A stretch of DNA of 64,000 nt from G965220825 sp965220825 (lineage in GTDB: Bacteria; Pseudomonadota; Alphaproteobacteria; UBA828). Both the position numbers and the translations under genes were made by a program. The stretch spans positions 2,604,001 to 2,668,000 of the forward strand of contig OZ244839.1 in NCBI GenBank assembly GCA_965220825.1. The letters run 5' to 3'. How positions within the stretch are numbered: the first letter of the stretch is position 1; each line of letters begins with the position of its first letter. Shown in pieces: positions 52,698 through 61,814 of this stretch. The notes beneath the pieces are model-generated. The model was not told where the DNA came from. It saw nothing but the letters and a program-made list of their open reading frames with translations, and made no database searches.

Positions 52698-53081
52698 TCA
52701 GCCGTGAACCGGCTCGTCCCGCTCGAGCGTGCGGAAGCCGCCGCGAATGAAGACCGCGACGGTGCAGCCGGTGTGCGAGACCGAGAAGTGCTTGGAGCCG
52801 GGCTTGAGGGACACGAGGTCGTTCTTCCTGTAGACGGTGCCGTCGCTGTCCTCCACCTCGCCATCGATAACCAGGAACTCCTCATAACCCACATGCTCGT
52901 GAGGGATCGAAGTGCCGCCGGGCTTGAATCGGATCAGGAAGCAACCGCCGCCTTCCGCCTCGTCGTAGCTGATATTGCACCAGGTCAGGTCGGACTGGAC
53001 CGACCCTTGCAGTCCGTAGGGCACGAATTCCGCGCTGTCGAGGTTGACGATCCGACGTTGTGAATCGAGCGTGGTCGACAT
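52698..53081 (-). CDS. Small cupin protein, tandem paralogue B
   Basis: A 127-residue single cupin with FLIRFKPGGTSIPHEHVGYEEFLVIDG as motif 1 and LVSLKPGSKHFSVSHTGCTVAVF as motif 2; the metal-binding His-x-His, Glu and second-motif His are all present. About half the residues match paralogue A by eye. ATG 53081 has GGAAGGTGAG upstream; the frame is open 21 codons further without a start signal. It precedes paralogue A and follows the PhyH gene on the minus strand (117-bp gap). Confidence 0.85.
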   Translation of the reverse strand: MSTTLDSQRRIVNLDSAEFVPYGLQGSVQSDLTWCNISYDEAEGGGCFLIRFKPGGTSIPHEHVGYEEFLVIDGEVEDSDGTVYRKNDLVSLKPGSKHFSVSHTGCTVAVFIRGGFRTLERDEPVHG

Positions 53082-53198
53082 TGTCTCACCTTCCGAGTTG
53101 GGCCCGCGGATGGCGGTGGGGCGCACCGTCACCCGCCCGACCAAGGTTACGCCGGCGCCGGACCGACCGGCAAGGCTCCGCCGTCCTATCGGCCCGCG

Positions 53199-54101
53199 TC
53201 AGTGCCGGCTCGGCTCGCCGAGCGTCGCCGTCTTGAAGACGGAGGTATCGTCGACATATTCGCCGCCTTCGGACGCCGCCGGCATGACGTCGCTGTAGCG
53301 ATCCTCCAGCACGACGTGAGGATCGTGCCCTTCGACCCATCCCAGGAAGAAATCGTGCAGGTGGTAGCCGATAAGGTGCTGCACGTCCTCGCGCAGGTTG
53401 CGTGCAACGGCCGGCGGGACGGCGAGATACTGGTTCTCCTCCTGGCGCAGCCATCCCAGGCTATAGCCGGTAATCGCGCCGGTGCGCCACTCGTCCTCGG
53501 TGTTGTTCCGACCCCCGCCGTGGAAGACCGAACCCAGATAGATCAGGCATGAGCCGCGCGGCATGACGGCGTGGGCCCGCGGCGTATTCTCATCGGGATA
53601 GGTGTCGTCGTCCCAGACGTGGCTGCCGAGGACCACGTTGGTGGCGCCGTTCTCGATGGTGAAGTCTGTGAGCGCCCACATGGTGTTGCAGAGGCATTGC
53701 GGCCCGGGATGCCGGAACGGCATCAGGCCGTCATCGCGGTGGATGATCTGGTGCCCCTGGCCCGGGCCGATCCGCACCGCCTGCGTGACGTGAAGCTGAT
53801 AGCGCGCGCAGCGCGGCAGCAGAAGGCGGTCCATGACCCCGAGAATTTGCGGGCATAGGGCGAGCTCCTCGCCATAGGTCTTCGACTTCGCCACCAGGGA
53901 GCTGACCCGCTTCGTCTTGTTCCCCCAGAACTCGCCCTCGCCGAAATAGGCGCGGGAAAGGTAGGGCTCGAGTTCCTCATTGACCCGGTCGATCACCTCG
54001 TCATCGACGGTTTGCCGGTAGATGACGGCACCGTCCTCTTCGAGGATCGCCATCGCCTCGTCGGCGGACGCGTGCCGGTCGATGGAACGCACTTCGCTCA
54101 T
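53199..54101 (-). CDS. Phytanoyl-CoA dioxygenase (PhyH) family Fe(II)/2-oxoglutarate oxygenase, second copy
   Basis: A 300-residue PhyH oxygenase, only distantly like the one at 33.7 kb. Fe(II) ligands are visible as HQIIHRDDGLMPF (His and Asp) and SVFHGGGRNN (distal His), with the 2-oxoglutarate Arg probably in EWRTGAITGYSLGW. The C-terminal part (REDVQHLIGYHLHDFFLGWVEG) resembles members acting on small natural products. GAGG precedes ATG 54101. It lies 93 bp downstream of the TMADH-like gene and 117 bp upstream of the cupins, same strand. A hydroxylation step preceding oxidation by the neighbour is plausible. Confidence 0.88.
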   Translation of the reverse strand: MSEVRSIDRHASADEAMAILEEDGAVIYRQTVDDEVIDRVNEELEPYLSRAYFGEGEFWGNKTKRVSSLVAKSKTYGEELALCPQILGVMDRLLLPRCARYQLHVTQAVRIGPGQGHQIIHRDDGLMPFRHPGPQCLCNTMWALTDFTIENGATNVVLGSHVWDDDTYPDENTPRAHAVMPRGSCLIYLGSVFHGGGRNNTEDEWRTGAITGYSLGWLRQEENQYLAVPPAVARNLREDVQHLIGYHLHDFFLGWVEGHDPHVVLEDRYSDVMPAASEGGEYVDDTSVFKTATLGEPSRH

Positions 54102-54194
54102 GGCTGCCTCTCTACGGTTGGCCCGACGGCACCCGGGCTCGGCGGGCGGTACCGTGGAAAACCTGTCGGCGCGACAGGGGGCATTGCCGGCCGG

Positions 54195-56372
54195 TCAGCC
54201 GGTCCGCCTGGGAAACGTCTCGTGCCCCCAGACCTGGCGCTCGCGGATCCACGGCAGCGGCTGCTGCGGGTCGTTTGATTCGAACTCGCGCGCAAGCCGG
54301 TGGCCGTCGAAAATGGCGTTGGCGACGATGCGCGGGGCGTGGCAATCGCCGACCCGGTAGACCGCCTGGATGCCCTGCCCGGCCCATTCGTCACCGCGCG
54401 CCTTGACCTCGCGGAACACCCTGTCGTTGCTCAGCCGCGCCGTACACAGGACCACGCTGTCGCATTCGAGCTCGGTCACCTCGGTACCGGCCCGGCGCGA
54501 ATACTCGCCCTTCTTCGGCGTCAACGTACGAACGTAGCCGTCCCGATAGAGGTAGAAGATCGTAAGCTTGACCGCGTTGCCGATCTCCAGCTTGTCCGCC
54601 CAGTGAAGGGTGTGCTGGTTGATGTTCTTCTCGTGCATCATGCGGCGAATATCGTGAATCTCTTCGGTATAGATGCAGTGTGACGCGACGTTGTCGAAAC
54701 TGGTCACGATGGTGACGTCCCTGCCTTGATCGGCAAGCAGTTCCGCCATGCTCACCCCGGTGTAATAGCCCTCATAGTCGAGCACGACGACGCGCTCTCC
54801 CGTCTCCTTGCCGGCCATGATCTGCTCGGGCGTGCAGATCTCCGGCAGCGACGCGTCGGCACCGTCGAGCGGGGCCATGGTCACGCCGCCGAAACCGTTG
54901 GTCGACCACTGCGCACCGGTGGCGAAGACCACCTTGTCGGCGCCATATTCCAGAACGTTGTCGGCGCTCATCTCGCCGACGCCCGTGTGCACTTCGACGT
55001 TCTTCAGCTTGTCCAACTGGCCCTGCCTGTAACTGATGACGCGTCCCCATTCGGCGAGATGCGGGTAGCGCATGATGTCCTTCATGCAGCCGCCGATCCC
55101 GTCCGACGCCTCGCGCAGGTGGACGTCGTAGCCCCGCTCGCCCAGGACGCGCGCGCACTCCATGCCGGCGGGGCCGGCGCCGACCACGAGAACCGAGCAG
55201 GGATCCTCCGCCTGCTCGAATTTCTCGGGATGCCAGCCGCGCCGGTATTCCTCCATGGAGGTGGCATTCTGTGTGCAGATGAGAGGCGTCGTCTGCCACC
55301 ACTTGGAGAGGCAGATATTGCAGCCGATACATTCGCGGATGTCGTCGGTCCGCCCTTCGTCGATCTTGTTGGGCAGGAAGGGGTCGGCGATGGAGGGGCG
55401 CGCCGCGCCGATGAAGTCGGCCTGTCCGGACTTGACGATCTGTACCATTTCGTCGGGGCTGGTGACGCGGCCGGCGCTGACCACCGGCACGCTGCAGGCC
55501 TTCTTGGCTTCCCTGATCCATGGCGCCATGTAGTTGGAAGCGGTGGAGCGCGAGGCCGCGATTTCCAGCGCAAGCTCCGAGTAGCGGCCGACCTTCATGT
55601 CCCAGACGTCGCAGAGGCCTTCTCTCTCGTGCAGCTCGATGAAGCGGATGCCGTCCTCCCAGACCTCGAGACCGTCCGGCCCGTCCATCGTGTCGACCGA
55701 GTAGCGATACCCCACCGCGCATTCGTCGCCGACGGCCTTCTTGATCGCGTCCGAGACTTCCAGCGCAAAGCGGGCGCGGTTCTCGAACGAGCCGCCATAT
55801 TTGTCGGTCCTCTTGTTGTAGTAGGGCTGGAGGAACTGGTTCACGATCATCGAATCCGAAACCAGGTTTTCGATGATGTCGAAGCCCGCATCGCGCGCCC
55901 GTTTTGCGGCGTCGACATGCATCCGGATGACGGCCCGGATGTCGTCCTCATCCATCTCGCAGGTGCTCGCGAGCGGAATCGCCTCCGACGGCGCCTGGCT
56001 CGGCGCACGGCTGATCGCGCGAGACTCGCCGCTTTGGGAGTGCAGACCGGCATAGTAGAGCTCGACGCCGGCGAGCGAGCCGTGTGCGTGAATGCTGTCC
56101 GTCACATGCCGCAGGCTGATGACGTCGCCTTCGTCCCAAAGCCGGGCGGACCAATGGGGCGAATCGTCCGATTCCGGGTCGATCGCGGTGTATTCGATGA
56201 AGACGGTGCCCCAGCCGCCCTCGGCCTTCATGCCGCGAAAGGCCGCCTGGGTGCCGGGGCGGTCGGAGCCCGCGCTGTTGCAATGGGGCGTCTGCCAGAA
56301 GCGGTTCCTCGCGGTCTTCGGGCCGACGGGAACCGACTCGAATAGAATGTCGTGTTCGGGATTTCGCGGCAT
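54195..56372 (-). CDS. Trimethylamine-dehydrogenase-like flavoenzyme, paralogue 2 (catalytic triad replaced)
   Basis: A 725-residue enzyme colinear with TMADH. The FMN-linking Cys30 (FWQTPHCNSAG) and the four [4Fe-4S] cysteines (CIGCNIC...ICTQN) are conserved, and Tyr60 of the bowl is kept (VFIEYTA). However, the stretch aligned to Tyr169-x-x-His172 reads L-V-S-D, and the Trp264/Asp267 stretch reads SELALE, so TMADH's catalytic triad and one bowl Trp are lost without any gap. ADP-binding fold VLVVGAGPAGMECARV is intact. ATG 56372 with GGGGAG 10 nt upstream; another in-frame ATG lies six codons back. Follows, on the same strand, nothing upstream; PhyH and cupins come after it. Reaction probably differs from N-demethylation of trimethylamine. 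Confidence 0.92.
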   Translation of the reverse strand: MPRNPEHDILFESVPVGPKTARNRFWQTPHCNSAGSDRPGTQAAFRGMKAEGGWGTVFIEYTAIDPESDDSPHWSARLWDEGDVISLRHVTDSIHAHGSLAGVELYYAGLHSQSGESRAISRAPSQAPSEAIPLASTCEMDEDDIRAVIRMHVDAAKRARDAGFDIIENLVSDSMIVNQFLQPYYNKRTDKYGGSFENRARFALEVSDAIKKAVGDECAVGYRYSVDTMDGPDGLEVWEDGIRFIELHEREGLCDVWDMKVGRYSELALEIAASRSTASNYMAPWIREAKKACSVPVVSAGRVTSPDEMVQIVKSGQADFIGAARPSIADPFLPNKIDEGRTDDIRECIGCNICLSKWWQTTPLICTQNATSMEEYRRGWHPEKFEQAEDPCSVLVVGAGPAGMECARVLGERGYDVHLREASDGIGGCMKDIMRYPHLAEWGRVISYRQGQLDKLKNVEVHTGVGEMSADNVLEYGADKVVFATGAQWSTNGFGGVTMAPLDGADASLPEICTPEQIMAGKETGERVVVLDYEGYYTGVSMAELLADQGRDVTIVTSFDNVASHCIYTEEIHDIRRMMHEKNINQHTLHWADKLEIGNAVKLTIFYLYRDGYVRTLTPKKGEYSRRAGTEVTELECDSVVLCTARLSNDRVFREVKARGDEWAGQGIQAVYRVGDCHAPRIVANAIFDGHRLAREFESNDPQQPLPWIRERQVWGHETFPRRTG

Positions 56373-56696
56373 TGTGGTCTGTCTCCCCATCGATCGACGC
56401 CACCGCCGAACGCGCATTCTCGCACCGTCCCCAACGCGGCACACGAGCACGCGCGCGATGCAGGGCTCACTCTATGATCGGTCCAACTTTTGCACGCCAA
56501 CCCGACGCAATCAATCGACCGGCGGGGTATTGACGGTAGAGGATCGCGCGCCTCCACGACGCGTCTTGCAAAGGCATGTGACTGATCAGAGCCGGCGGCG
56601 TCGGCTCCAGGCGGGCGATGAGAGCCGGGTCGGAGTTGCCCGGACCGGGCGGTTGTTGCACGATTCCGGCGGGATCGTTCCCGCGCGCGCCGCTTC
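56373..56696. other. 324-bp divergent intergenic region
   Basis: No gene is supported between the TMADH-like gene (minus) and the molybdenum-hydroxylase operon (plus). It must hold both promoters. The part 56460-56540 is lower in G+C than its surroundings (for example CTCTATGATCGGTCCAACTT), a reasonable place for promoter elements, but no clear -10/-35 pair or operator was found. Confidence 0.4.
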
Positions 56697-57554
56697 ATGC
56701 CGGACTATCTGCAACCCGCGAGTCTCGACGAGGCACTCGATGCCCTGAGCCGCCGGCGCTGGGCGGTACTGGCGGGCGGCACGGACTTCTACCCCGCGCG
56801 GGTCGGTGCACCGCCCGATGATGCGGTACTGGACATCACGGCGATCGGGAGCCTGCGCGAGATCGAGGCGCGCGATACCCATTGGTTCGTGCCGGCACTC
56901 GCCACCTGGATGGATATCGCGGAGGCGGCCCTGCCGCCCTGGTTCGACGGGCTGAAGCGCGCCGCCCGCGAGATCGGCGGCGTACAGGTGCAGAATGCCG
57001 GTACGCTCTGCGGCAATCTGTGCAATGCCTCGCCCGCCGCCGACGGCATCCCCGTGCTGCTGACGCTCGATGCCGAGGTCGAGATCGCTTCGCGTACGCG
57101 CCGTGCCGTCCTGCCGCTCGACGCCTTCCTGTGTGGCAGGCGGCGAACGGTGCTCCGCCCGGACGAGCTGGTCACGGGCCTGCGCATTCCCAAACCCCGG
57201 GCGGCGCGGGCGGGCGGGCATTTCAACAAGCTCGGCGCACGGCGTTACCTGGTGATTTCCATCGTCATGGTGGCCGCCGCGTTGGAGGTGGACGAAGGGG
57301 GGCGCGTCACGCGGGCCGCCGTCGCCGTCGGCGCCTGCTCGCCGGTGGCCTGCCGTCTTTCGGCACTGGAGCGCGCGCTTGTCGGCCGGCGCTGCGGCGA
57401 TGCGCTGGGCGAGGCGGTGGACGCGTCCCATATGGCGGGCCTCGCTCCGGTTGACGATGTGCGCGGCTCCCGGGACTATCGCCTGGACGCGGCCCGCACG
57501 CTGACCGCGCGCACCCTCTCGGAGCTGGGCCGCAGCCTCGGGCGCGCGGCATGA
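56697..57554 (+). CDS. Molybdenum hydroxylase FAD-binding subunit (CoxM type)
   Basis: A 285-residue FAD subunit that passes electrons from the [2Fe-2S] clusters to the final acceptor. FAD motifs: WAVLAGGTDFYPARVG (residues 22-37, the AGGT site) and the QNAGTLCGNLCNASPAADGIPVL stretch (about 99-121, the TLGGN site with Cys in place of one Gly). Typical length for CoxM. No good ribosome binding site for ATG 56697. Its stop overlaps the next gene by 4 bp (ATGA), so the two subunits are coupled. Confidence 0.92.
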   Translation: MPDYLQPASLDEALDALSRRRWAVLAGGTDFYPARVGAPPDDAVLDITAIGSLREIEARDTHWFVPALATWMDIAEAALPPWFDGLKRAAREIGGVQVQNAGTLCGNLCNASPAADGIPVLLTLDAEVEIASRTRRAVLPLDAFLCGRRRTVLRPDELVTGLRIPKPRAARAGGHFNKLGARRYLVISIVMVAAALEVDEGGRVTRAAVAVGACSPVACRLSALERALVGRRCGDALGEAVDASHMAGLAPVDDVRGSRDYRLDAARTLTARTLSELGRSLGRAA

Positions 57555-60334
57555 ACCGAAGCGCCGCGCCCGTTGCGGCCGAAGGCGGCATGGATGCTGT
57601 CGCCTTCCGGGTGAACGGGCGGCCGGTCTCGGTTTCCGCGCCGCCCGCCTCCCGGCTCGCCGACGCGCTCCGGGACGGTCTCGGCCTCACCGGCACCAAG
57701 GTGGGCTGCAACGCCGGCGATTGCGGCGCCTGTACCGTGCTGTTGGATGGCGCCCCGGTCTGCAGCTGCATGACGGCGCTGGGCCAAGTGGCGGGGCGCG
57801 CCGTCACCACCGTCGAAGGGCTCGCCGAGGACGGCCGGCTCGATGCCCTGCAGCACGCCTTCCTCCTGCATGGCGCAGCCCAGTGCGGCGCCTGTACGCC
57901 CGGTGCGCTGATGGCTGCCTCCGCCTGCCTGCGCGCTCATCCAGAGCCCGGCGAGAGCGAGGTTCTGGAAGCGCTCGGCGGCGTGCTCTGCCGCTGTACC
58001 GGCTACCGCAAGATCGTTTCCGCCATACTCGACGCCGCGCACCGGCTCGCCGCCGCACCGGCCGCCATGCCCGAGGCGGGCGCGGCGGTCGGCGCGCGTA
58101 TCCCGCGGCTGGATGGCGCCGCCAAGCTCACCGGTGCGGAGCGGTATGGTGCGGATTCGATCCCTGCCGATGCGCTGTGGTTGCGTCTGGTCCGCACCCC
58201 GCACCATGCGGCGCGCTTCGAGATCGGCGATGTCGCTGCCTTCGCCGCGCACCGGCCCGGCCTCGTGCGTGTGTTGACCGCGGCCGATGTGCCCTCCAAC
58301 CGTATCGGCATCTACCCGGACATCCGCGACCAGCCGGTGCTCGCCGAAGGCCGCGTGCGCCATCGGGGGGAGGCGGTGGCTGCGGTGGTCGGCACGCGGG
58401 AGGCGGTCGCAGCCTTCGCCGACGCGGACTTTCCGATCCGCTACGAGCCGTTGCAGCCCGTGCTGGGCCTTGCGGCTGCGCGCGCTCCCGGGGCGCCCGC
58501 GATTCACGACGAGCGGCGGGAAAACCTGCTGATCGAGGGCCGGGTCGAGCGGGGGGAGGCGGAAGCGGCGCTCGCCGCCTGCGCGGTTCGCGCCGAGGGT
58601 TCTTTCGAGACGTCTTTCGTCGAGCACGCCTATATCGAGCCGGAAGCGGGCTGGGCGCGGCGGACGGACGGGCGGGTGGAGCTCTTCGTCTCGACCCAGA
58701 CGCCCTATATGGACCGCGACATGGTGGCGGAAGTTCTCGCGCTTCCGCCGGAGCGGGTGCGGATCGTCCCCACCGCCTGCGGCGGCGGCTTCGGCGGCAA
58801 GCTCGACGTCTCGGTGCAGCCGCTCACCGCTCTCGCCGCCTGGCTCGAGGGCGCGCCTGTCGCCTGTGTCTATGAGCGGCCGGAGAGCATGATGGCGACG
58901 ACCAAGCGCCATCCCTCACGCATCGAAGCGCGCTTCGGCTGCGACCGTCGGGGGCGGCTCCAGGCGGTCGATTTCGACGCGACCTTCGACACGGGCGCCT
59001 ATGCCTCCTGGGGGCCGACGGTCGCGGGCCGGGTGCCCGTGCATGCGAGCGGACCCTACGCCGTGCCTCACGTCTCGGCACGGGGGCGGGCGGTCTACAG
59101 CAACGGGCCGCCGGCCGGCGCGTTCCGCGGCTTCGGCGTGCCCCAGGCCGCGATCGTCCACGAGGCCCTCATGGACGATCTCGCCGAACGGCTGGGTCTC
59201 GACCGCCTCGAATTCCGCCGGATCAACGCGCTCAGGGCGGGCGGGGAAACCGCCACCGGCCAGGTGCTGGAAGCGAGCGTCGGCCTCGCTCCCTGCCTGG
59301 ACGCGCTGGCGCCGCGCTGGCGCGAGGCGCTGGAGGACGCCGCGGCGTTCAACCGGAGCGACGGCCCTTGCAGGCGGGGCGTCGGAATCGGCTGCATGTG
59401 GTACGGCATCGGCAATACGGGCATGAGCAACCCGTCCGCCATGCGCATCACGCTGGACCGGGAGGGCGGCCTCCTTCTGCATAACGGTGCGGTGGATATC
59501 GGCCAGGGCTCGACGACCGTGCTGGCGCAGATCTGCGCCGATACGCTCGGCGTTCCCGTGGGCTGCATCGCCCAGCTTGTGGGGGATACGGACCTGACGG
59601 CCGATGCCGGCAAGACCTCCGCTTCGCGCCAGACCTTCGTCTCCGGCAAGGCGGCCCAGCTCGCCGCCGCCGACTTGCGCGCGAAGCTGCTGCGCCTCGC
59701 CAATGCCGGTGCAAACGCCGCGATCGAACTTGCGGGCGCGAAAGTCGTCGTCGGGGACGAGGGGCGGCGCACTGCCATCGACCTCTCGGCGCTGGAGGCG
59801 GGCGAGAACGGGACGGTGCTCGAGGGGGTGGGCCGCTTCGATCCGCCCGCCACGGCGCTGGACGAGAGCGGACAGGGCATCCCTTACGCGACCTATGCGT
59901 TCGGCGCGCAGATCGCCGTGGTGGATGTGGATACGGACCTCGGTACCACCCGACCCCGGTGGATCGTGGCCGCCCACGATGTGGGGCGCGCCGTCAACCC
60001 GACCCTTGCGGAGGGCCAGATCGAGGGCGGCATCGCACAAGGCATCGGGCTTGCGCTGATGGAGGAATATGTCCCCGGCCGAACCGAGAACCTGCATGAT
60101 TACCTGATCCCCACCTTCGGCGACATTCCGGAGATCGAGACGATTCTCATCGAGGATCCGGAGCCCCGGGGCCCCTTCGGGGCGAAAGGCGTAGGCGAGC
60201 CCGGCCTCGTGCCGACGGCGCCCGCCATCCTCGGCGCCATCCGCCATGCGACGGGGGTCCGCGTGACCCGGGTTCCGGCCCTGCCCCATCGTCTGCGGCG
60301 CGCGATACGGGCACGGGAGACGGGCGATGGCTGA
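57551..60334 (+). CDS. Molybdenum hydroxylase: [2Fe-2S] domain fused to the molybdopterin catalytic subunit
   Basis: A 927-residue fusion of a CoxS-like domain (residues 18-170: GCNAGDCGACTVLLDG, QCGACTPGALM and CRCTGYRKI with eight cluster cysteines) and a CoxL/XdhB-like catalytic subunit (185 to the end). The catalytic part has ACGGGFGGKLDVSVQP, PAGAFRGFGVPQ, VDIGQGSTTVLAQI and GAKGVGEPGL with the catalytic Glu near residue 882. It hydroxylates a carbon next to nitrogen or a carbonyl with water as oxygen source. Usually CoxS is a separate gene; the domain order here is uncommon but known. Downstream 6-hydroxynicotinate-reductase homologue suggests an N-heterocycle substrate. Confidence 0.93.
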   Translation: MNRSAAPVAAEGGMDAVAFRVNGRPVSVSAPPASRLADALRDGLGLTGTKVGCNAGDCGACTVLLDGAPVCSCMTALGQVAGRAVTTVEGLAEDGRLDALQHAFLLHGAAQCGACTPGALMAASACLRAHPEPGESEVLEALGGVLCRCTGYRKIVSAILDAAHRLAAAPAAMPEAGAAVGARIPRLDGAAKLTGAERYGADSIPADALWLRLVRTPHHAARFEIGDVAAFAAHRPGLVRVLTAADVPSNRIGIYPDIRDQPVLAEGRVRHRGEAVAAVVGTREAVAAFADADFPIRYEPLQPVLGLAAARAPGAPAIHDERRENLLIEGRVERGEAEAALAACAVRAEGSFETSFVEHAYIEPEAGWARRTDGRVELFVSTQTPYMDRDMVAEVLALPPERVRIVPTACGGGFGGKLDVSVQPLTALAAWLEGAPVACVYERPESMMATTKRHPSRIEARFGCDRRGRLQAVDFDATFDTGAYASWGPTVAGRVPVHASGPYAVPHVSARGRAVYSNGPPAGAFRGFGVPQAAIVHEALMDDLAERLGLDRLEFRRINALRAGGETATGQVLEASVGLAPCLDALAPRWREALEDAAAFNRSDGPCRRGVGIGCMWYGIGNTGMSNPSAMRITLDREGGLLLHNGAVDIGQGSTTVLAQICADTLGVPVGCIAQLVGDTDLTADAGKTSASRQTFVSGKAAQLAAADLRAKLLRLANAGANAAIELAGAKVVVGDEGRRTAIDLSALEAGENGTVLEGVGRFDPPATALDESGQGIPYATYAFGAQIAVVDVDTDLGTTRPRWIVAAHDVGRAVNPTLAEGQIEGGIAQGIGLALMEEYVPGRTENLHDYLIPTFGDIPEIETILIEDPEPRGPFGAKGVGEPGLVPTAPAILGAIRHATGVRVTRVPALPHRLRRAIRARETGDG

Positions 60335-61814
60335 GCCGCCGGCCGCAGCCGCGCCTTCGCCCGCGGCGGAGGAGGGCGGCTCCATCGTTCGCTGCGATGC
60401 CTGCCCCGTGCTCTGCCGCATACGGGAGGGCCGGGCCGGCGCCTGCGACCGCTACGCCAACATGAACGGCGTGCTGACCCGCGTGGACCCGCTGGTGGTT
60501 GCCGAACGGGCTTCCGACATGGTGCCCTTTCTCGAAGATGCCGAGCGGTGGGACGGCGAGATGCTTGCGCGGCCCGAGCGGTTCGTGACGGGTGTGGGCT
60601 CCGGCACCACCTATCCGGACTACAAGCCCGCGCCTTTCATCATTGCGAGCGAGGCGGCGGGGATCGACATGGTGACCGTCGTGTCGGAAGGGATCTTCAG
60701 CTATTGCGGCGTGAAGGTGAAGATCGACACCGACCGGCATGTGGGTCCCGAATGCGCGCCGGTGCGCAGCCGCGGCGAAGAGATCGGCCACGTCACCACC
60801 GCCGAATATGGCTCGCAGATGCTTTCGCTGGGCGGTGTGCGGCACTTCACCGGCGGCTCCAAGAGCGAGGGCCGGGAGACCTGCCGCACGCTGCTTGAGC
60901 TCTGCGACGGAAAGCCCGCGGCGCTCGCCGTGGACGGCGGCGCGGAACTCGTGGTGCAGGCGGGCGCGCCGCCGGTGGTGAACGGCAGGCGCGAGGAGCG
61001 CATGCGCGTGGGTTGCGGCTCGGCCGCCATGGGCATGTTCGCCCGCCAGTGGTTCGGCCATGCGGACGAGGTGATCGTGGTGGACGACCAGATCACCGGC
61101 GTTCTCACGGAGCACCAGGCCGGACGCTTCCTCGACATGCGGCCGTCGGGCATCCGCATCAGGGGGCGGCGGTCCACGCCGGGGCGCTATTTCCAGGTCG
61201 CGGCCAAGGGCAACGGCTGGGCCGCGACGGATATCGCAGACCCCCTCGAGATCGTTGAGCGGATCGACCCCGAGAAGGCCTGGCCCGGCCTCAGGCTCCA
61301 CATGGTGTCCACCACCGGGGAGGACGCCGCCTGGTTCGAACTCGACGAGAATCTGGTGCCGAGGGAGGCGGAGATGCCCGCGGCGATCCGCCAGATCGTC
61401 GACCGGGTCGCGGAGAACTGCGAGCCTGCGCTCTGCACCGTGTTGTTCATGGCGGGCGCCGGCGGCAGCCTGCGGGCGGGCGTCACCGAGAATCCGGTGC
61501 GCCTCACCCGCTCGGTGCGGGCGGCCCTTACCCGGGTCACCGCCGGCGGTGCGCCGGCCTATGTCTGGCCCGGCGGCGGGATCACCTTCATGGTGGATGT
61601 AACGCGAATGCCCGACAAGTCGTTCGGCTATGTGCCGACGCCGGCGCTGGTCGCGCCCATCGAATTCACTCTCAGCCGGGAGGACTTTGCCGCCCTTGGC
61701 GGCCATGTGGACCGCATCCTGCCGTTGAAGGAGGCGCTGGCGCGGGTGGAGCACAGGACGGAAGCCTGGCGCGAGACGAACCCCTGGCCCGCCCCGGCGC
61801 GCCGCCGGCCGTGA
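60327..61814 (+). CDS. 6-Hydroxynicotinate-reductase-like iron-sulfur protein
   Basis: A 495-residue protein of the family first described as 6-hydroxynicotinate reductase (Eubacterium nicotinate fermentation) and widespread in proteobacteria next to molybdenum hydroxylases. An N-terminal cluster motif CDACPVLC...GAC (Cys23, Cys26, Cys30, Cys40) would bind [4Fe-4S]; later stretches AAMGMFARQWFG, VDDQITGVLTEHQAGRF and WPGGGITFMVDVTRMP are conserved in the family from memory. Start overlaps the hydroxylase stop by 8 bp and its own stop overlaps the next start (GTGA), so all four genes are coupled. Reduction of an N-heterocycle is inferred; aerobic function unproven. Confidence 0.85.
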   Translation: MAEPPAAAAPSPAAEEGGSIVRCDACPVLCRIREGRAGACDRYANMNGVLTRVDPLVVAERASDMVPFLEDAERWDGEMLARPERFVTGVGSGTTYPDYKPAPFIIASEAAGIDMVTVVSEGIFSYCGVKVKIDTDRHVGPECAPVRSRGEEIGHVTTAEYGSQMLSLGGVRHFTGGSKSEGRETCRTLLELCDGKPAALAVDGGAELVVQAGAPPVVNGRREERMRVGCGSAAMGMFARQWFGHADEVIVVDDQITGVLTEHQAGRFLDMRPSGIRIRGRRSTPGRYFQVAAKGNGWAATDIADPLEIVERIDPEKAWPGLRLHMVSTTGEDAAWFELDENLVPREAEMPAAIRQIVDRVAENCEPALCTVLFMAGAGGSLRAGVTENPVRLTRSVRAALTRVTAGGAPAYVWPGGGITFMVDVTRMPDKSFGYVPTPALVAPIEFTLSREDFAALGGHVDRILPLKEALARVEHRTEAWRETNPWPAPARRRP

